Below, one piece after another: positions 36,001 to 44,602 of a DNA stretch of 64,000 bases. The DNA comes from Actinoplanes sichuanensis. Lineage in GTDB: Bacteria; Actinomycetota; Actinomycetes; Mycobacteriales; Micromonosporaceae. The notes under the pieces were generated by a model, which worked only from the letters and a program-made list of their open reading frames with translations, ran no database searches and was not told where the DNA came from. Position numbers and translations under genes: made by a program. How positions within the stretch are numbered: the stretch's first letter is position 1; every line of letters starts with the position of its first letter. Location: contig NZ_AP028461.1 in the NCBI RefSeq assembly GCF_033097365.1, forward strand, positions 3,162,001-3,226,000. The letters are read 5' to 3'.

Positions 36001-38073
36001 TGCCGGGTCGCGCTCGGTATCGCCCTGGTCGACAGCGCGCCGACGCTCACCGACCTGGTCACCGAGGTGGAGGCGTCGATCGCCCGCACCCCCGCGACCT
36101 GCGACCCGAACGTCGTCGACTCGCTGACGCCGATCCGCCAGCTGGCCCGCGCGCTGCGCGGCGAGACCGCGGCGCCCGCCTCCTTCGACGACGATTCGTT
36201 CGACGAGTCGGCGTTCGTGGCCCGGCTGGCCGCGAATCCCATCGTGGCGTTGACGTTCCACACCATGCACGGGATCGCCGAAGTGCTCTGCGGCAGCATG
36301 TCCGGCCTTGCCGCCTACACGGCGGTGATGACCACCCTACTGCCGGACAATACGGGCGAATACTGTACGGCGATCGCCCGGCTGTTGTGCGGGATCGCCC
36401 TCGCCGAGCGGGTCCGGACCTCGGCGGCCGACGAGCGGGTCACCGCCGACCTGGCCGCCTGCGGCCGCTGGTTCGCCGCCCGGGCCGCGGACGCGCCCGA
36501 CAACTTCGCCCACCTCGCCGATCTGATCGAGGCCGAGCAGGCCTGGGCGCTCGGCGACGCCCCGGCTGCGGCATCCGCGTTCGACGCGGCGATCCGCGCG
36601 GCCGCGGCGACCGAACGGCCCTGGCATCGTGCACTGATCCTCGAACGTGCCGCTCGGTTCCATACCGCGCAGGGACTCGAACACACCGGCCGGACCCTGC
36701 TGGCCGAGGCCCGTGCCGGGTACGAGGCATGGGGTGCCACCGCGAAGGTCCGCCAGATCGACGGCGCCCATCCGGAGCCGGCCGGCTCGCCCGCCACCGG
36801 CCGCGGCAACAGCGACCTCTCCACCGATGCCATCGACCTGCTCGCCGTGCTCAACGCCTCCCAGGCGCTCAGCTCGGAGACCAACCTGGACCGGATCCGA
36901 GCCCGGGTCAGCGGGGTGTTGAGTGCCATGACCGGAGCCACCGCCGTCCAGGTCCTGCTGCGCGACGATCAGGACGGCGGCTGGCGTCTACCCGGCCCGC
37001 CCGGCGAACCCGGCGCGACGGTCGCGGTCGAGGAGGGCGCCGCGCGAGGGCTGGTACCGATGTCGGTGGTCCGCTACGCCGAACGCACCCGCGAGCCGCT
37101 GCTGGTCGACGACGCGGTACACGACGACCGGTTCGCCCGAGATCCCTATCTGACCGGTCTGACCTGCTGCTCCCTGCTGGTGCTGCCGATCTTCGCGCAG
37201 GGCGTGCCGCGGGCCATCCTGCTGCTGGAGAACCGGCTCGCCCGCGGTGCGTTCACCACCGACCGCCTCGACGCCGTCCGCCTCATCGCCGGGCAGTTGG
37301 CCGTGTCCATCGACAACGCGCTGCTCTACGCCTCCCTGGAAGCCAAAGTCGCCGAGCGTACCGCGACCAGTGCGGCCCTGGTCGCCGAGCTGCAATGGCG
37401 CAACCGCGAGCTGGAGGCGTTCTCCGGTTCGGTCTCGCACGACCTGCGCGGCCCGCTCCAGGTGATCGGCAGCTACACCGAGCAGGTACTCGAGGACGAG
37501 GAGGGCCGGATCGGCCCGGAGAGCCTCCGCCGGCTGGGCCGCGTCCAGACCGCCGCCGGCCGGATGACCGATCTGGTCGAGTCGCTGCTGGTCCTGGCCC
37601 GGGCCAGCCGCGGCCAGTTGCGTCGGGCGCCGTTCGACCTCACCGTGACGGCCCGGCAGGTGATCGACGACGTCGAGTCCCGTCACCCGGCGTCGAAGGT
37701 CGACTTCACCGTGCACGAAGCCATGACCGCCGACGCCGACGAGGGCCTGATCCGGGTGGTGCTGGAGAACCTGATCAACAACGCGGTGAAGTTCACCCGT
37801 GACGCCGAACGGCCGGCCGTCGAGATCGGCCGCACCGACCGGGGGTTCTTCGTCCGCGACAACGGCGTCGGCTTCCCCGCCGGGAAGGCCGCGGAGCTGT
37901 TCCAGCCGTTCGCCCGACTGCACAGCGCCGACGAGTTCCCCGGCACCGGAATCGGGCTGACCACCGTGCACCGGGTGGTGGAACGGCACGGCGGGCAGAC
38001 CTGGGCCGAGGGAGCGGCCGGCCGCGGGGCGACCTTCTGGTTCACGCTTCCACCCGGGCTCCGACGGTCGTGA
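33019..38073 (+). CDS. Ser/Thr kinase-AAA-GAF-histidine kinase fusion
   Basis: 1684 residues. A Ser/Thr kinase-like domain (about 10-265) has the HRDISPSN loop (about 122-129) and a DFD instead of DFG at about 144; its glycine loop is weak. An AAA_16 ATPase has Walker A GGPGVGKSS (about 324-332) and Walker B VVLVLDDLQW (about 450). A long helical repeat region follows to about 1270, then a GAF domain (about 1272-1435). The histidine kinase has H-box SVSHDLRGPLQ (about 1474), N-box NLINNAVKF, G1 DNGVGFP and G2 GTGIGL. This is a cytoplasmic multi-input sensor. A GGGGGTGA site precedes ATG 33019. A broken CHAT protease gene follows on the same strand. Confidence 0.93.
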   Translation: MAAGGTSAVEADVEVLYESDRTRVARVRSADGTEVVIRKDVFGADAAGRRRHERAILERLAGVVGVPDLVCRDGDEAIVCADVAGAGLDTALAAGPLDPVDAVEVAVVLAGILAEVHRRGVVHRDISPSNVLLCGARRRPALIDFDLATTFAEERPAFTHENRIVGTLAYLAPEQTGRTARPVDRRADLYGFGATLYEMLTGGPPFGFGDPLRLTHDHLARTPVPPAEVNPLVPPLLSDIVGRLLEKEPDRRYQSADGLAHDLSRLLDGLRGAGSTVFPLGERDFPVRLVPPSRLVGRDTEITRLRAAFDEMMAGRGRGVLVSGGPGVGKSSLIDELRPYVTGRGGWLVSGKCDQYRRNPDSDAVRQAMRALCRLLLAEPEEAVAALVRRLHATLDTNVGLAAAAVPELAPLMDVAPDQTAPDPRTVERRLVRVGLDVLRVVASPERPVVLVLDDLQWAGAAQVGFIDAVLTDPEIRGLLLVGAYRDAEIDNSHPLAAASSQWAGREPAPERIRLANLPPTDLGVLLAQMLRLGPDDAAGLAEALVARTGGNPYDSVEVVNALRREGVLVPGPDGWRWDADAVRRHVGRGDVLELVMARIDRLPPATRDLLTMTALLGGEVTLDLLAAAAGLGIHVVEESLRPALEDGLLLMEREATSAVRFRHDRVQEAAFALLAPVARQELSLKLARRLAPIPQFAAAAAEQYLPGAAELVDRGERLSVAGLFQTHAAALRVVDPVTAERLLAAALALADGEPLLVVLEIDRHAALFALGRTAEADEVYRSIERRDPGPEALAAAANAQIPSLVNRGRVREAMVLGLDLLGRLGVVVPAAEAAGAGFEDRMAAVDSWVAAGGPAADLDRPEVTDPSALAVAGLLTRLMPIAHVGDPAVYGRLVFEGWRLWVEHGPCAELIVPLSCVAFVEQTVRQELRSGYTVARHAVAVAQARGYGTAPTALLVFNTGAAHWFERLEGTVAALRRAHDGLLRAGDPYTAAYCRVALGIALVDSAPTLTDLVTEVEASIARTPATCDPNVVDSLTPIRQLARALRGETAAPASFDDDSFDESAFVARLAANPIVALTFHTMHGIAEVLCGSMSGLAAYTAVMTTLLPDNTGEYCTAIARLLCGIALAERVRTSAADERVTADLAACGRWFAARAADAPDNFAHLADLIEAEQAWALGDAPAAASAFDAAIRAAAATERPWHRALILERAARFHTAQGLEHTGRTLLAEARAGYEAWGATAKVRQIDGAHPEPAGSPATGRGNSDLSTDAIDLLAVLNASQALSSETNLDRIRARVSGVLSAMTGATAVQVLLRDDQDGGWRLPGPPGEPGATVAVEEGAARGLVPMSVVRYAERTREPLLVDDAVHDDRFARDPYLTGLTCCSLLVLPIFAQGVPRAILLLENRLARGAFTTDRLDAVRLIAGQLAVSIDNALLYASLEAKVAERTATSAALVAELQWRNRELEAFSGSVSHDLRGPLQVIGSYTEQVLEDEEGRIGPESLRRLGRVQTAAGRMTDLVESLLVLARASRGQLRRAPFDLTVTARQVIDDVESRHPASKVDFTVHEAMTADADEGLIRVVLENLINNAVKFTRDAERPAVEIGRTDRGFFVRDNGVGFPAGKAAELFQPFARLHSADEFPGTGIGLTTVHRVVERHGGQTWAEGAAGRGATFWFTLPPGLRRS

Positions 38074-38211
38074 TCAGGTGTCTGTTCTCCCGTGCCGCTG
38101 GAGACCTTCGCCGAGTTGCGCAACGCCTCCACCAACCGGTGACAGTCCGGAGCGGTACGAGACCACCTGCGGCCCGCCTGTGACATAGTGGCCGTTGTCT
38201 GGAGGTCCAGG

Positions 38212-39675
38212 ATGGACATCGCCGACAAGGTGCTCATTCGGAAATTCATCACCGTCGTCGCCGGGGCCGGGGGTATCGCCGACGCGCAAGGGCTGCTCGC
38301 GTTGGTCGACGACAATCACGAAGTCCTGGACCTCGGTGCGGCAGCCGTCGCCCGTGCCATCCAGCGCGGCGAAATGCACCTCGGTGAGGCGCTCGCCCTG
38401 CTGGACTGTGTGAAGGGGATGTCGACCCGCCATCTGATGTTCGAGTCACAGACGAGCAACATCGGCTACGCGCCCCAGGTCCGCATCGCCGTGACCCACC
38501 GCTCGGCATTCGAGCACTACCTCAACGAACGTCCCGACCCGACCGCCGTCATCTCGTTCCACCTGATCTCCGACACCCAGCTGCTGCTGATCTCGGCGAC
38601 CAACTATCCGATGCGTGGCCAGTCGGGCGACGGCCGGGTCGAGTACCGCTGCGCCGTGATCAACCGCATCGACCAGGGGCTGCTGGCGTCCGTGGCCGCC
38701 TTCGCCGAATCCGTCGACGGCGGCCGGCCGATCTCGCCCGGCTGAGCGAACCCTTCGGCAGTCTCGGGCGCGCGATCGGGGTGCTGATCGGCGGGCGGCC
38801 GGTGCACGAGGTGATCTTCGTACCGCACAAGGCCCTGCACGCGTTGCCGCTGCACGCCCTGGTCCTCGATGCGGAGACCGATCTGTACCTGCACGACGTC
38901 GTCAACTCCGTCCGGTTCTGCTCGTCGCTGTTCGACGCGTCGACCTCCGGCACCTGGGTGCCACCGCCCGGATACCGGCAGCCCACGCCGCGGCTGGTGT
39001 CGGTGATGGAGCGAGACTCGCCACTGCCGGGAGTGGGCCTCTACCGCAGGATGCTCGACGTTCTCCGCCTCCAACTCGGCGAGCAGATGCGGATCGACGA
39101 TCTGTACGGCCTCGGCGACCTGCCCGGCGGCTTCGAACTCGGCGACATCCGGGTCAACTGGCACGGGCATGGGCGTTCCAGCTCGAACGCGTGGGGGGCC
39201 AGCTACCTGACGCTCGGCGACGGCGTCGTGTTCGGACGGACGATCGCCACCACCTGGCGTCTCCCGGGCCGGCCGCACGTCGTGCTCGCTTCCTGCCAGA
39301 GCGCGGTGGACGCGGCATTGACGTCGGTCGTCGACGAGTACTGCGGGCTCGACGTCGCGTTCCGGATCGCCGGGGCGCGGTCGGTGGCCGCGTCGATGTG
39401 GGATCTGGGCGATCCGGTGGCGGCCTTCACCGCCGTACGCCTGACCTCGTCCTTTCTTCAGACCGGCAAGCCGCCGGCGCATGCGTTGACCGCGTTGCAG
39501 CGGGCGTTCCGCAACGGTACGTGGAAGGCCGCGCTGCTCCGCCCGGAGCAGGCGGCGGCGCTTCCCACCGAGCAGGCCGAGCTGCTGCGCGAGTTCCAGG
39601 CGCCCCTTCGAACGGCTGCCCGACGACGCCTTCGCCGACCCCCGCCGCTGGGCCACCATGCGGGTACACGGATGA
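38212..39675 (+). pseudogene. CHAT caspase-like protease, split by two frameshifts
   Basis: The N-terminal part runs from ATG 38212 (GGAGG site upstream) to a stop at 38745, with CHAT-type strands (AVISFHLISDTQLLLISA). The catalytic CHAT part continues in the next frame from 38742 (LSEPFGSLGRAIGVLIGGRP, VPHKALHALPLHALV), with His in VNWHGHGRSS and Cys in VVLASCQSAVD. Near 39600 it returns to the first frame and ends PFERLPDDAFADPRRW...VHG at 39675. Adding one C near 38742 and removing one C from the CCCC at 39603-39606 restores one 487-residue CHAT protein. If taken literally, the genome encodes a 177-residue piece and a CHAT piece lacking its own clear start (first GTG 38781). Confidence 0.75.
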
Positions 39676-40169
39676 CCCTCAGGCAGGAGCAGGTGATGGA
39701 GCCGGACGCCGACGACTGGTTCGAGATCGACCGGAGACCACCGTGGCCCGACTACCTTCCGCCCGCCGTCGAGATCGGGAAGTGGACCTCGGGAGTCCTC
39801 GCCTCGGGCGTGCTGGGTAACGCGTCGTACGACGGCCTGAAAGCCCTGACACGCTGGCTGCGTCGCCGCAACGAGCCCGGGCCGATCGACTGTTCGGAGG
39901 TCGACATGCAGGCGGCCCTGGAGGCGCTGGCGAAGGTGAGCGCCCGTCAGCGGGCCGTGCAACTCGGCTTCGCCGCTCCGCTCACGGCTCTGCGGGTGAC
40001 GTCCATCGCCGGTGGTCCCGGGGCGACCACGGCGACCGTCACCGGGCCGGCCTTCCGGGCGGAGGTGCGGCTGCCCCACGACGACCTCACCGCGGAGTCG
40101 ATCGAGGTCACCGTCCGCGGGATCGCCCCACCCACGCCGGAACGGGACAGCCGCAGCAACGGCGCGTGA
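39672..40169 (+). CDS. Unknown protein coupled to CHAT gene
   Basis: 165 residues. The start ATG overlaps the restored CHAT stop as ATGA, implying translational coupling; in the literal sequence this frame is continuous with the CHAT middle segment. It has an acidic Trp-rich beginning (DADDWFEIDRRPPWPDYLPP), a small hydrophobic stretch (GVLASGVLGNASYDGLKALT) and a beta-rich remainder. No family was recognised. As the last gene of the kinase/CHAT set it may be a substrate, inhibitor or membrane adaptor of the protease. Confidence 0.65.
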   Translation: MTLRQEQVMEPDADDWFEIDRRPPWPDYLPPAVEIGKWTSGVLASGVLGNASYDGLKALTRWLRRRNEPGPIDCSEVDMQAALEALAKVSARQRAVQLGFAAPLTALRVTSIAGGPGATTATVTGPAFRAEVRLPHDDLTAESIEVTVRGIAPPTPERDSRSNGA

Positions 40170-40180
40170 CGCCCGACCGC

Positions 40181-42184
40181 TCACCGCCTGATGTCGAGTG
40201 TCACCGCCGAGAGCGGGCAGCTCACACAGGCCAGTACGGTGCCGTCCGGCTCGGTGCGGGTGACGTCGCCGCCGGTCAGCTGGACGGTGCAGGAGCCGCA
40301 GCCACCGACCGTACAGGAGTACGGCAGTGCCAACCCGGCGTCGAGCCCCGCCTCCAGCAGCGTCTGCCCGGGCGCCACCACCGCCGTACCGATGACACGC
40401 CCGTTCTCGGTCACGGTCATCTCCTGAGGCTCGGTCGTCACGGCCTCCGGCCCGCTGTGGAAACGCTCGCTGTGCACCAGCCGGTCGGGGACGCCCAGGC
40501 CGGTCAGGGTGCTCCGGACGGTGTCGGTGAGCGCCTCGGGCCCGCAGACGAAGTAGTGGGCCTCCGGCCCCGGAACCAGCCCGGTCACCCAACCGCGGAT
40601 GCCCGCGGCGTCGAGGCGGCCGTTCCGGCGCGTCGACACGTGCCTGATCGACAGCCGGTCCGGGTGCGCTCCGGCGAGCCGGTCCAGCTCGGCCCTGAAG
40701 ATGATCTCCGTGTCGTCGCGGCTGCTGTAGAGCAGAGCGATCCGGCCGCGATCCGGGCCGGCGAGCCGGCTGCGGATCATGCTCATCATCGGGGTGATCC
40801 CACTACCACCCGCGACCAGCACGATCTCGGCCGGAGACCGCGGATGGAAGGTGCCGGACGGGCCGCGCAGCGCCAGCCGGTCCCCGACCCGCAGCCTACG
40901 GTGTACGTACGTGGAGAACAGCCCGCCGTCGACGAGTTTGACGGTCACCTCCAACCGGTCGGCGCCGGCCGCCGACGAGGCGGAGTAGGCACGGCGCACC
41001 GGACGGCCGTCCACCTCGGTCACGACGGTGAAGAATTGGCCGGGCCGGAAGTCGAACGGCCGGCCGTCCGCCAGCACCACGGTGACCACACTCGGTGTCT
41101 CCCGGCGGACCTCGGCGACCCGGACCTCCCGCAGGACGCCGTCGGCGTACCCCTCCTTGCGTAGTCCGGAACGGTAGGCGCGGTTCATCACCCGCCGCAG
41201 CAGCCGGCCCAGTCCCGGGACGGCCCGGACGGCGGTGAGCACGAACCGGGGTGCGGTGTTGGCCGCGAGATGCTCGCCGGCCAGCATCATCAGATCCGGT
41301 GCGGCACCCGGCCGGACGTGCGCCCCGGGTGACCACAGCCGAGCGCCGACCACCGCGCCGCCGGTGCTCAGTTCGGCGTGCTCGACGTCGATGAGCAGCG
41401 CGGCATGCGGTGGCGAGCCGCGCAACGCCAGAGACCGTAGCCGCTCCGGGTCGGTGGTGACGGCTCCCCGGCCGCGCAGGTGCAGCACGTCGGTGCGGCC
41501 CGGGACCAGCGCGGCCAGCGAGAGCCGGTCGTCGCTCATCAGGTTGTGCAGCGCGTCGGCGCGTTTGTTGCCCCTGCGGTCGGCGATCAGCAGGGTACAG
41601 CCGTCGACGACCCGGGCCACCGAGCCCTGATCGCCGCGTGGGCTGGTGTCGCTGCCGCCCGCGCCGTCCCAGGTGGAGAGGGCCAGGAACGGTGCGGCGG
41701 CGAGGAAGGACGCCACCCCGGGGCGGCTCAGCGGACCGTCGGCCGGCACCGCGGAGTCCGGGCCCACCGGGGGCGGCGGCGACCAGAGCCGGGACCGTAG
41801 GACGGCTTGCGCGCAGTGCACGAACGCCTCCTCGACACCGAGGACGTCGCCGGTGACCGTGCCGTTGACGCGCAGGACCTCACCGACCCCGGGGAGCAGG
41901 AAGAACAGGGAGGCCGGCCCCCGCGCACCCGGTGGGACGGCGAAGGTGATCCGGGTCGGCGACAGCAGCCGCGCGAACCCGGGCCGGCCGCCGACGAACG
42001 CGGTGGTGCTCGTCCCGTCGACGTCGCGGTAGCCGAACGCCGCGATCGGGCTGTGCGCCAGCACCGCTCGGCAGCCCTCGTCGAGTGCGTCGATCTGTTT
42101 GCGCAGCACCGGTGCCGGCGCCCGGCCGATCAACGCCTCGACCTCGTCGACGGTGGTCAGTTGACTTTCATTTCCCCAGCTCAC
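40181..42184 (-). CDS. PNPOx-like/ferredoxin reductase/2Fe-2S fusion
   Basis: 667 residues in three parts. The first ~310 resemble a pyridoxamine-phosphate-oxidase-like split barrel (FGYRDVDGTSTTAFVGGRPG, then FLALSTWDGAGGSDTSPRGD). Residues about 345-570 are a ferredoxin-NADP reductase module with RAYSAS (flavin) and VLVAGGSGITPMMSMI (NAD(P)). The end is a plant-type ferredoxin: CTVGGCGSCTV with a distal Cys in LACVSCP. Electrons should flow NAD(P)H to FAD to 2Fe-2S; the barrel may bind FMN or heme-like ligand. Divergent from a TetR gene with a palindrome between them. Start GTG at 42184. Confidence 0.88.
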   Translation of the reverse strand: MSWGNESQLTTVDEVEALIGRAPAPVLRKQIDALDEGCRAVLAHSPIAAFGYRDVDGTSTTAFVGGRPGFARLLSPTRITFAVPPGARGPASLFFLLPGVGEVLRVNGTVTGDVLGVEEAFVHCAQAVLRSRLWSPPPPVGPDSAVPADGPLSRPGVASFLAAAPFLALSTWDGAGGSDTSPRGDQGSVARVVDGCTLLIADRRGNKRADALHNLMSDDRLSLAALVPGRTDVLHLRGRGAVTTDPERLRSLALRGSPPHAALLIDVEHAELSTGGAVVGARLWSPGAHVRPGAAPDLMMLAGEHLAANTAPRFVLTAVRAVPGLGRLLRRVMNRAYRSGLRKEGYADGVLREVRVAEVRRETPSVVTVVLADGRPFDFRPGQFFTVVTEVDGRPVRRAYSASSAAGADRLEVTVKLVDGGLFSTYVHRRLRVGDRLALRGPSGTFHPRSPAEIVLVAGGSGITPMMSMIRSRLAGPDRGRIALLYSSRDDTEIIFRAELDRLAGAHPDRLSIRHVSTRRNGRLDAAGIRGWVTGLVPGPEAHYFVCGPEALTDTVRSTLTGLGVPDRLVHSERFHSGPEAVTTEPQEMTVTENGRVIGTAVVAPGQTLLEAGLDAGLALPYSCTVGGCGSCTVQLTGGDVTRTEPDGTVLACVSCPLSAVTLDIRR

Positions 42185-42199
42185 GACACTATTGTGAGT

Positions 42200-42214
42200 A
42201 ATAGCTCAGCTATT
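42200..42214. promoter_or_regulatory. Perfect palindrome between oxidoreductase and TetR genes
   Basis: AATAGCT-C-AGCTATT, seven-base arms around one base, lies in the 66-base divergent gap, in AT-rich sequence. It is the expected kind of TetR operator and could repress both directions. Confidence 0.7.
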
Positions 42215-42250
42215 CTCTACTCGCTTTTCGTCGTCAGGGGAGCCATTCCG

Positions 42251-42868
42251 ATGCCGTCGGCCGACCGCCGCCTTCAACCACGTCGCGAGCCCCGTCAGGT
42301 CCGCGCGGAGCTCACCAGAGAGCGCATCCTGACCGCGGCTGCTCACGTTTTCGCCGAGCACGGGTACGCCGCCGGCACCACCAACCGCATCGCCGAGCGG
42401 GCCCGGATCTCGATCGGCTCGCTGTACCAGTACTTCCCGAACAAGGACGCGATCCTCGCCCAGTTGCTGATCCGCCACATCGACCGCGGGAGCTGGACCG
42501 GGGCCGACCGGCTCGACCTGGCCCCGGGCACCCTCCGGGAAACGGTCCGGGCCCTGGTCCGCGACGCGATCGACAGCCACAGCGAGGACCCGCAGCTGTT
42601 GCGCATCATGATCGAGGAGGCGCCGCTGTCCCAGGACCTCCTCGACGCCATCGACAGGCACGGCCGGGTCCGTACCGCCCAGATCCGTGACCTGCTCACC
42701 CGGCACCCGGACGTCCACGTCGGCGACGTCGGCACGGCGGCCGACCTGATCCTGTTCACCATCGAGATGAACACCCACAAGCTGATGGCCGCACCCGGTT
42801 CGGTGCCGGTCGAGACGTTCGCCACCGAACTGGTCGACATGGTGACCCGCTACCTGCGCGGCGACTGA
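42251..42868 (+). CDS. TetR family transcriptional regulator
   Basis: 205 residues. The DNA-binding domain is ILTAAAHVFAEHGYAAGTTN then RIAERARISIGSLYQYFPNK, a textbook TetR helix-turn-helix. The C-terminal half has IMIEEAPLSQDLLDAIDRHG, as in TetR_C subgroup members. GGGGAG lies eight bases before the ATG. It is divergent from the fused oxidoreductase and probably controls it and itself through the palindrome at 42200-42214. Confidence 0.92.
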   Translation: MPSADRRLQPRREPRQVRAELTRERILTAAAHVFAEHGYAAGTTNRIAERARISIGSLYQYFPNKDAILAQLLIRHIDRGSWTGADRLDLAPGTLRETVRALVRDAIDSHSEDPQLLRIMIEEAPLSQDLLDAIDRHGRVRTAQIRDLLTRHPDVHVGDVGTAADLILFTIEMNTHKLMAAPGSVPVETFATELVDMVTRYLRGD

Positions 42869-42960
42869 CCCGACCCGGCCGTTGGTCCCGGGCAGGCGGG
42901 TCGTTGTGGCCTGCCGGGTGGACCGGTTCGCGCCTAGCGTCGGTGCCGGAGGGATGGAAG

Positions 42961-43647
42961 ATGAGGATCTGGCATGTCAGTGACGTGATGACCAGCGATG
43001 TCGTCACGGTCGGCCCGGCGACGCCCTACCGGGAGGTGGTCGCTCTGCTGGCGGCCTACCGGATCAACGCGGTCCCGGTGGTCGACGCCGATCGGCGCGT
43101 CCTCGGGGTGGTGTCCGAGTCGGACCTGCTCCGCAAGATCGAATATGCGGGGTCGGACCGCCCGCAGTGGTTCGAGATCCGTGGACGGGCCGCACGCCGC
43201 AAGGCCGGCGCCCTGACCGCGGGTGAGTTGATGACCGCGCCCGCCGAGGTGGTCCTGGCCACGACCGGCATTCGGACCGCCGCCCGCCGGATGGACGAGG
43301 CACACGTCAAGCAGCTGCCGGTGGAGGACCTGCTGGGCCGCCTGGTCGGCATCGTGAGTCGCAGCGACCTGCTCAAGGAACATCTGCGCCACGACGACGA
43401 CATCCTGGTCGACGTGCGGGCCGCGGTGCACGAGGCCACCCTCACCGAACGCGACGGCAAGGTCGACGCGGTGGTCGAACGCGGCCAGGTCACCCTGACC
43501 GGCCGGGTCGAGCGCTGGTCCACCGCGATCCTCGCCGAGCGCCTGGTCCGCCTGGTCGCCGGGGTGGTCTTCGTGGACTCCCGGGTCGCCTTCGACGTCG
43601 ACGACCACGACCTGGCCGATCCGGCCCCCGCCTACTTCGTGGCGTGA
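42961..43647 (+). CDS. CBS-pair and BON domain protein
   Basis: 228 residues. Two CBS motifs (VSDVMTSDVVTVGPATPYRE with INAVPVVDADRRVLGVVSES; GELMTAPAEVVLATTGIRTA with KQLPVEDLLGRLVGIVSRSD) form a Bateman module that binds adenine nucleotides. A BON domain follows (DAVVERGQVTLTGRVERWST). GGAGGG precedes the ATG. Such proteins are common in actinobacterial dormancy or hypoxia sets, often with universal stress proteins, and one lies directly convergent here. Confidence 0.9.
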   Translation: MRIWHVSDVMTSDVVTVGPATPYREVVALLAAYRINAVPVVDADRRVLGVVSESDLLRKIEYAGSDRPQWFEIRGRAARRKAGALTAGELMTAPAEVVLATTGIRTAARRMDEAHVKQLPVEDLLGRLVGIVSRSDLLKEHLRHDDDILVDVRAAVHEATLTERDGKVDAVVERGQVTLTGRVERWSTAILAERLVRLVAGVVFVDSRVAFDVDDHDLADPAPAYFVA

Positions 43648-43663
43648 GACCGCCGCGCGGGTG

Positions 43664-43690
43664 TTCGGGCCTCCGAACCGGAGGCCCGAA
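43664..43690. terminator. Bidirectional terminator hairpin
   Basis: Perfect 12-base arms TTCGGGCCTCCG and CGGAGGCCCGAA flank a three-base loop, between the convergent CBS-BON and universal stress genes. Confidence 0.85.
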
Positions 43691-43700
43691 CCGGGGAGGG

Positions 43701-44522
43701 TCAGGCCAATCCCGCGAGCTCCGCGACCCGCCGGATCGGCGCGGTCCGCGGGGCGCGGACCACGACCACCGGGCCGCGGGCATGATGCAGCAGCGTCTGG
43801 GTCACCGAGCCGAGCAGTCCGTGGTACGGCGACTCGCCCCGCGCACCCACCACGACCAGCGACGCGTCCCGTGCACGGCGACGAAGCACCGCGGCCGGGT
43901 CGCCGGGCGTCACGTCGAGCCGCGCGACGACCCCGAAGGCGAACGCCCGCGACATGATCACGTCCTCGAGCACCCGCATCCGGTGGGTCACCTCACCCAC
44001 GTGGACGACGTGCAGGTCCACACCCCGGGCGGCGGCTGCCTCGAACGCCCGCTCCAGCACCGGCGCCGACGTGACCGTCCCGCTGACTCCGGCCAGCACC
44101 GGTCCGAGCGGCCCGGCCGCACCCCGGACCACCTGGACGGTGCCGTGGGCGCGGGCCGCCACCTGCACGGCCGTCGCCTCGCGGGGCAGGCAGACGTGCT
44201 CGTCGAGGTTCCCGTCGCCGATCACGGTCAGCGCCGCCCGGTGGGACAACCGCAGGAGCCCGGTGACCGGGTCGCCCTCGATCAGTTCGATCGTCGTCCA
44301 CAGTCCCGGCGTGGTGGCGAGCGCGATGTCGCGGGCCTGTCGCAGCAGGTCACCGGCCGAACGCGCCTGGTCGATCACCCCGTGCCGATAGCGCAGCGCG
44401 TGCACCAGCCGCAGCGGAAGCCCCCGCGTGCCGGCTTCCCGGGCGGCCGTCTCGACCGCGCGCAGGCCGGCCGCGGATCCACTGACGCCGACGACGACCG
44501 GTGTCACTGTCGGGGAACTCAT
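43701..44522 (-). CDS. Tandem universal stress protein (UspA)
   Basis: 273 residues with two Usp domains. The first begins PVVVGVSGSAAGLRAVETAA. The second ends with the ATP-binding loop GARGESPYHGLLGSVTQTLL then PVVVVR (Gly-2-Gly-9-Gly-Ser/Thr pattern). Tandem Usp proteins bind ATP and are induced in stress or hypoxia. The ATG at 44522 has GGAGG upstream; the longer frame to 44555 lacks a site. It faces the CBS-BON gene across a strong terminator. Confidence 0.9.
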   Translation of the reverse strand: MSSPTVTPVVVGVSGSAAGLRAVETAAREAGTRGLPLRLVHALRYRHGVIDQARSAGDLLRQARDIALATTPGLWTTIELIEGDPVTGLLRLSHRAALTVIGDGNLDEHVCLPREATAVQVAARAHGTVQVVRGAAGPLGPVLAGVSGTVTSAPVLERAFEAAAARGVDLHVVHVGEVTHRMRVLEDVIMSRAFAFGVVARLDVTPGDPAAVLRRRARDASLVVVGARGESPYHGLLGSVTQTLLHHARGPVVVVRAPRTAPIRRVAELAGLA

Positions 44523-44602
44523 CGCCGTACCTCCGAGGTTGTCCGGTTTGTCCAACCGTCAGGTTATGCCCGCGCTTCTGACCGGAACAGGGCCGAAGGG
44601 CC

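Noticed and set aside
38740..38750. Programmed -1 frameshift in the second CHAT gene
   Set aside because: No slippery heptamer or downstream stem was seen, and a second opposite shift at 39600 is also needed; paired indels explain both.
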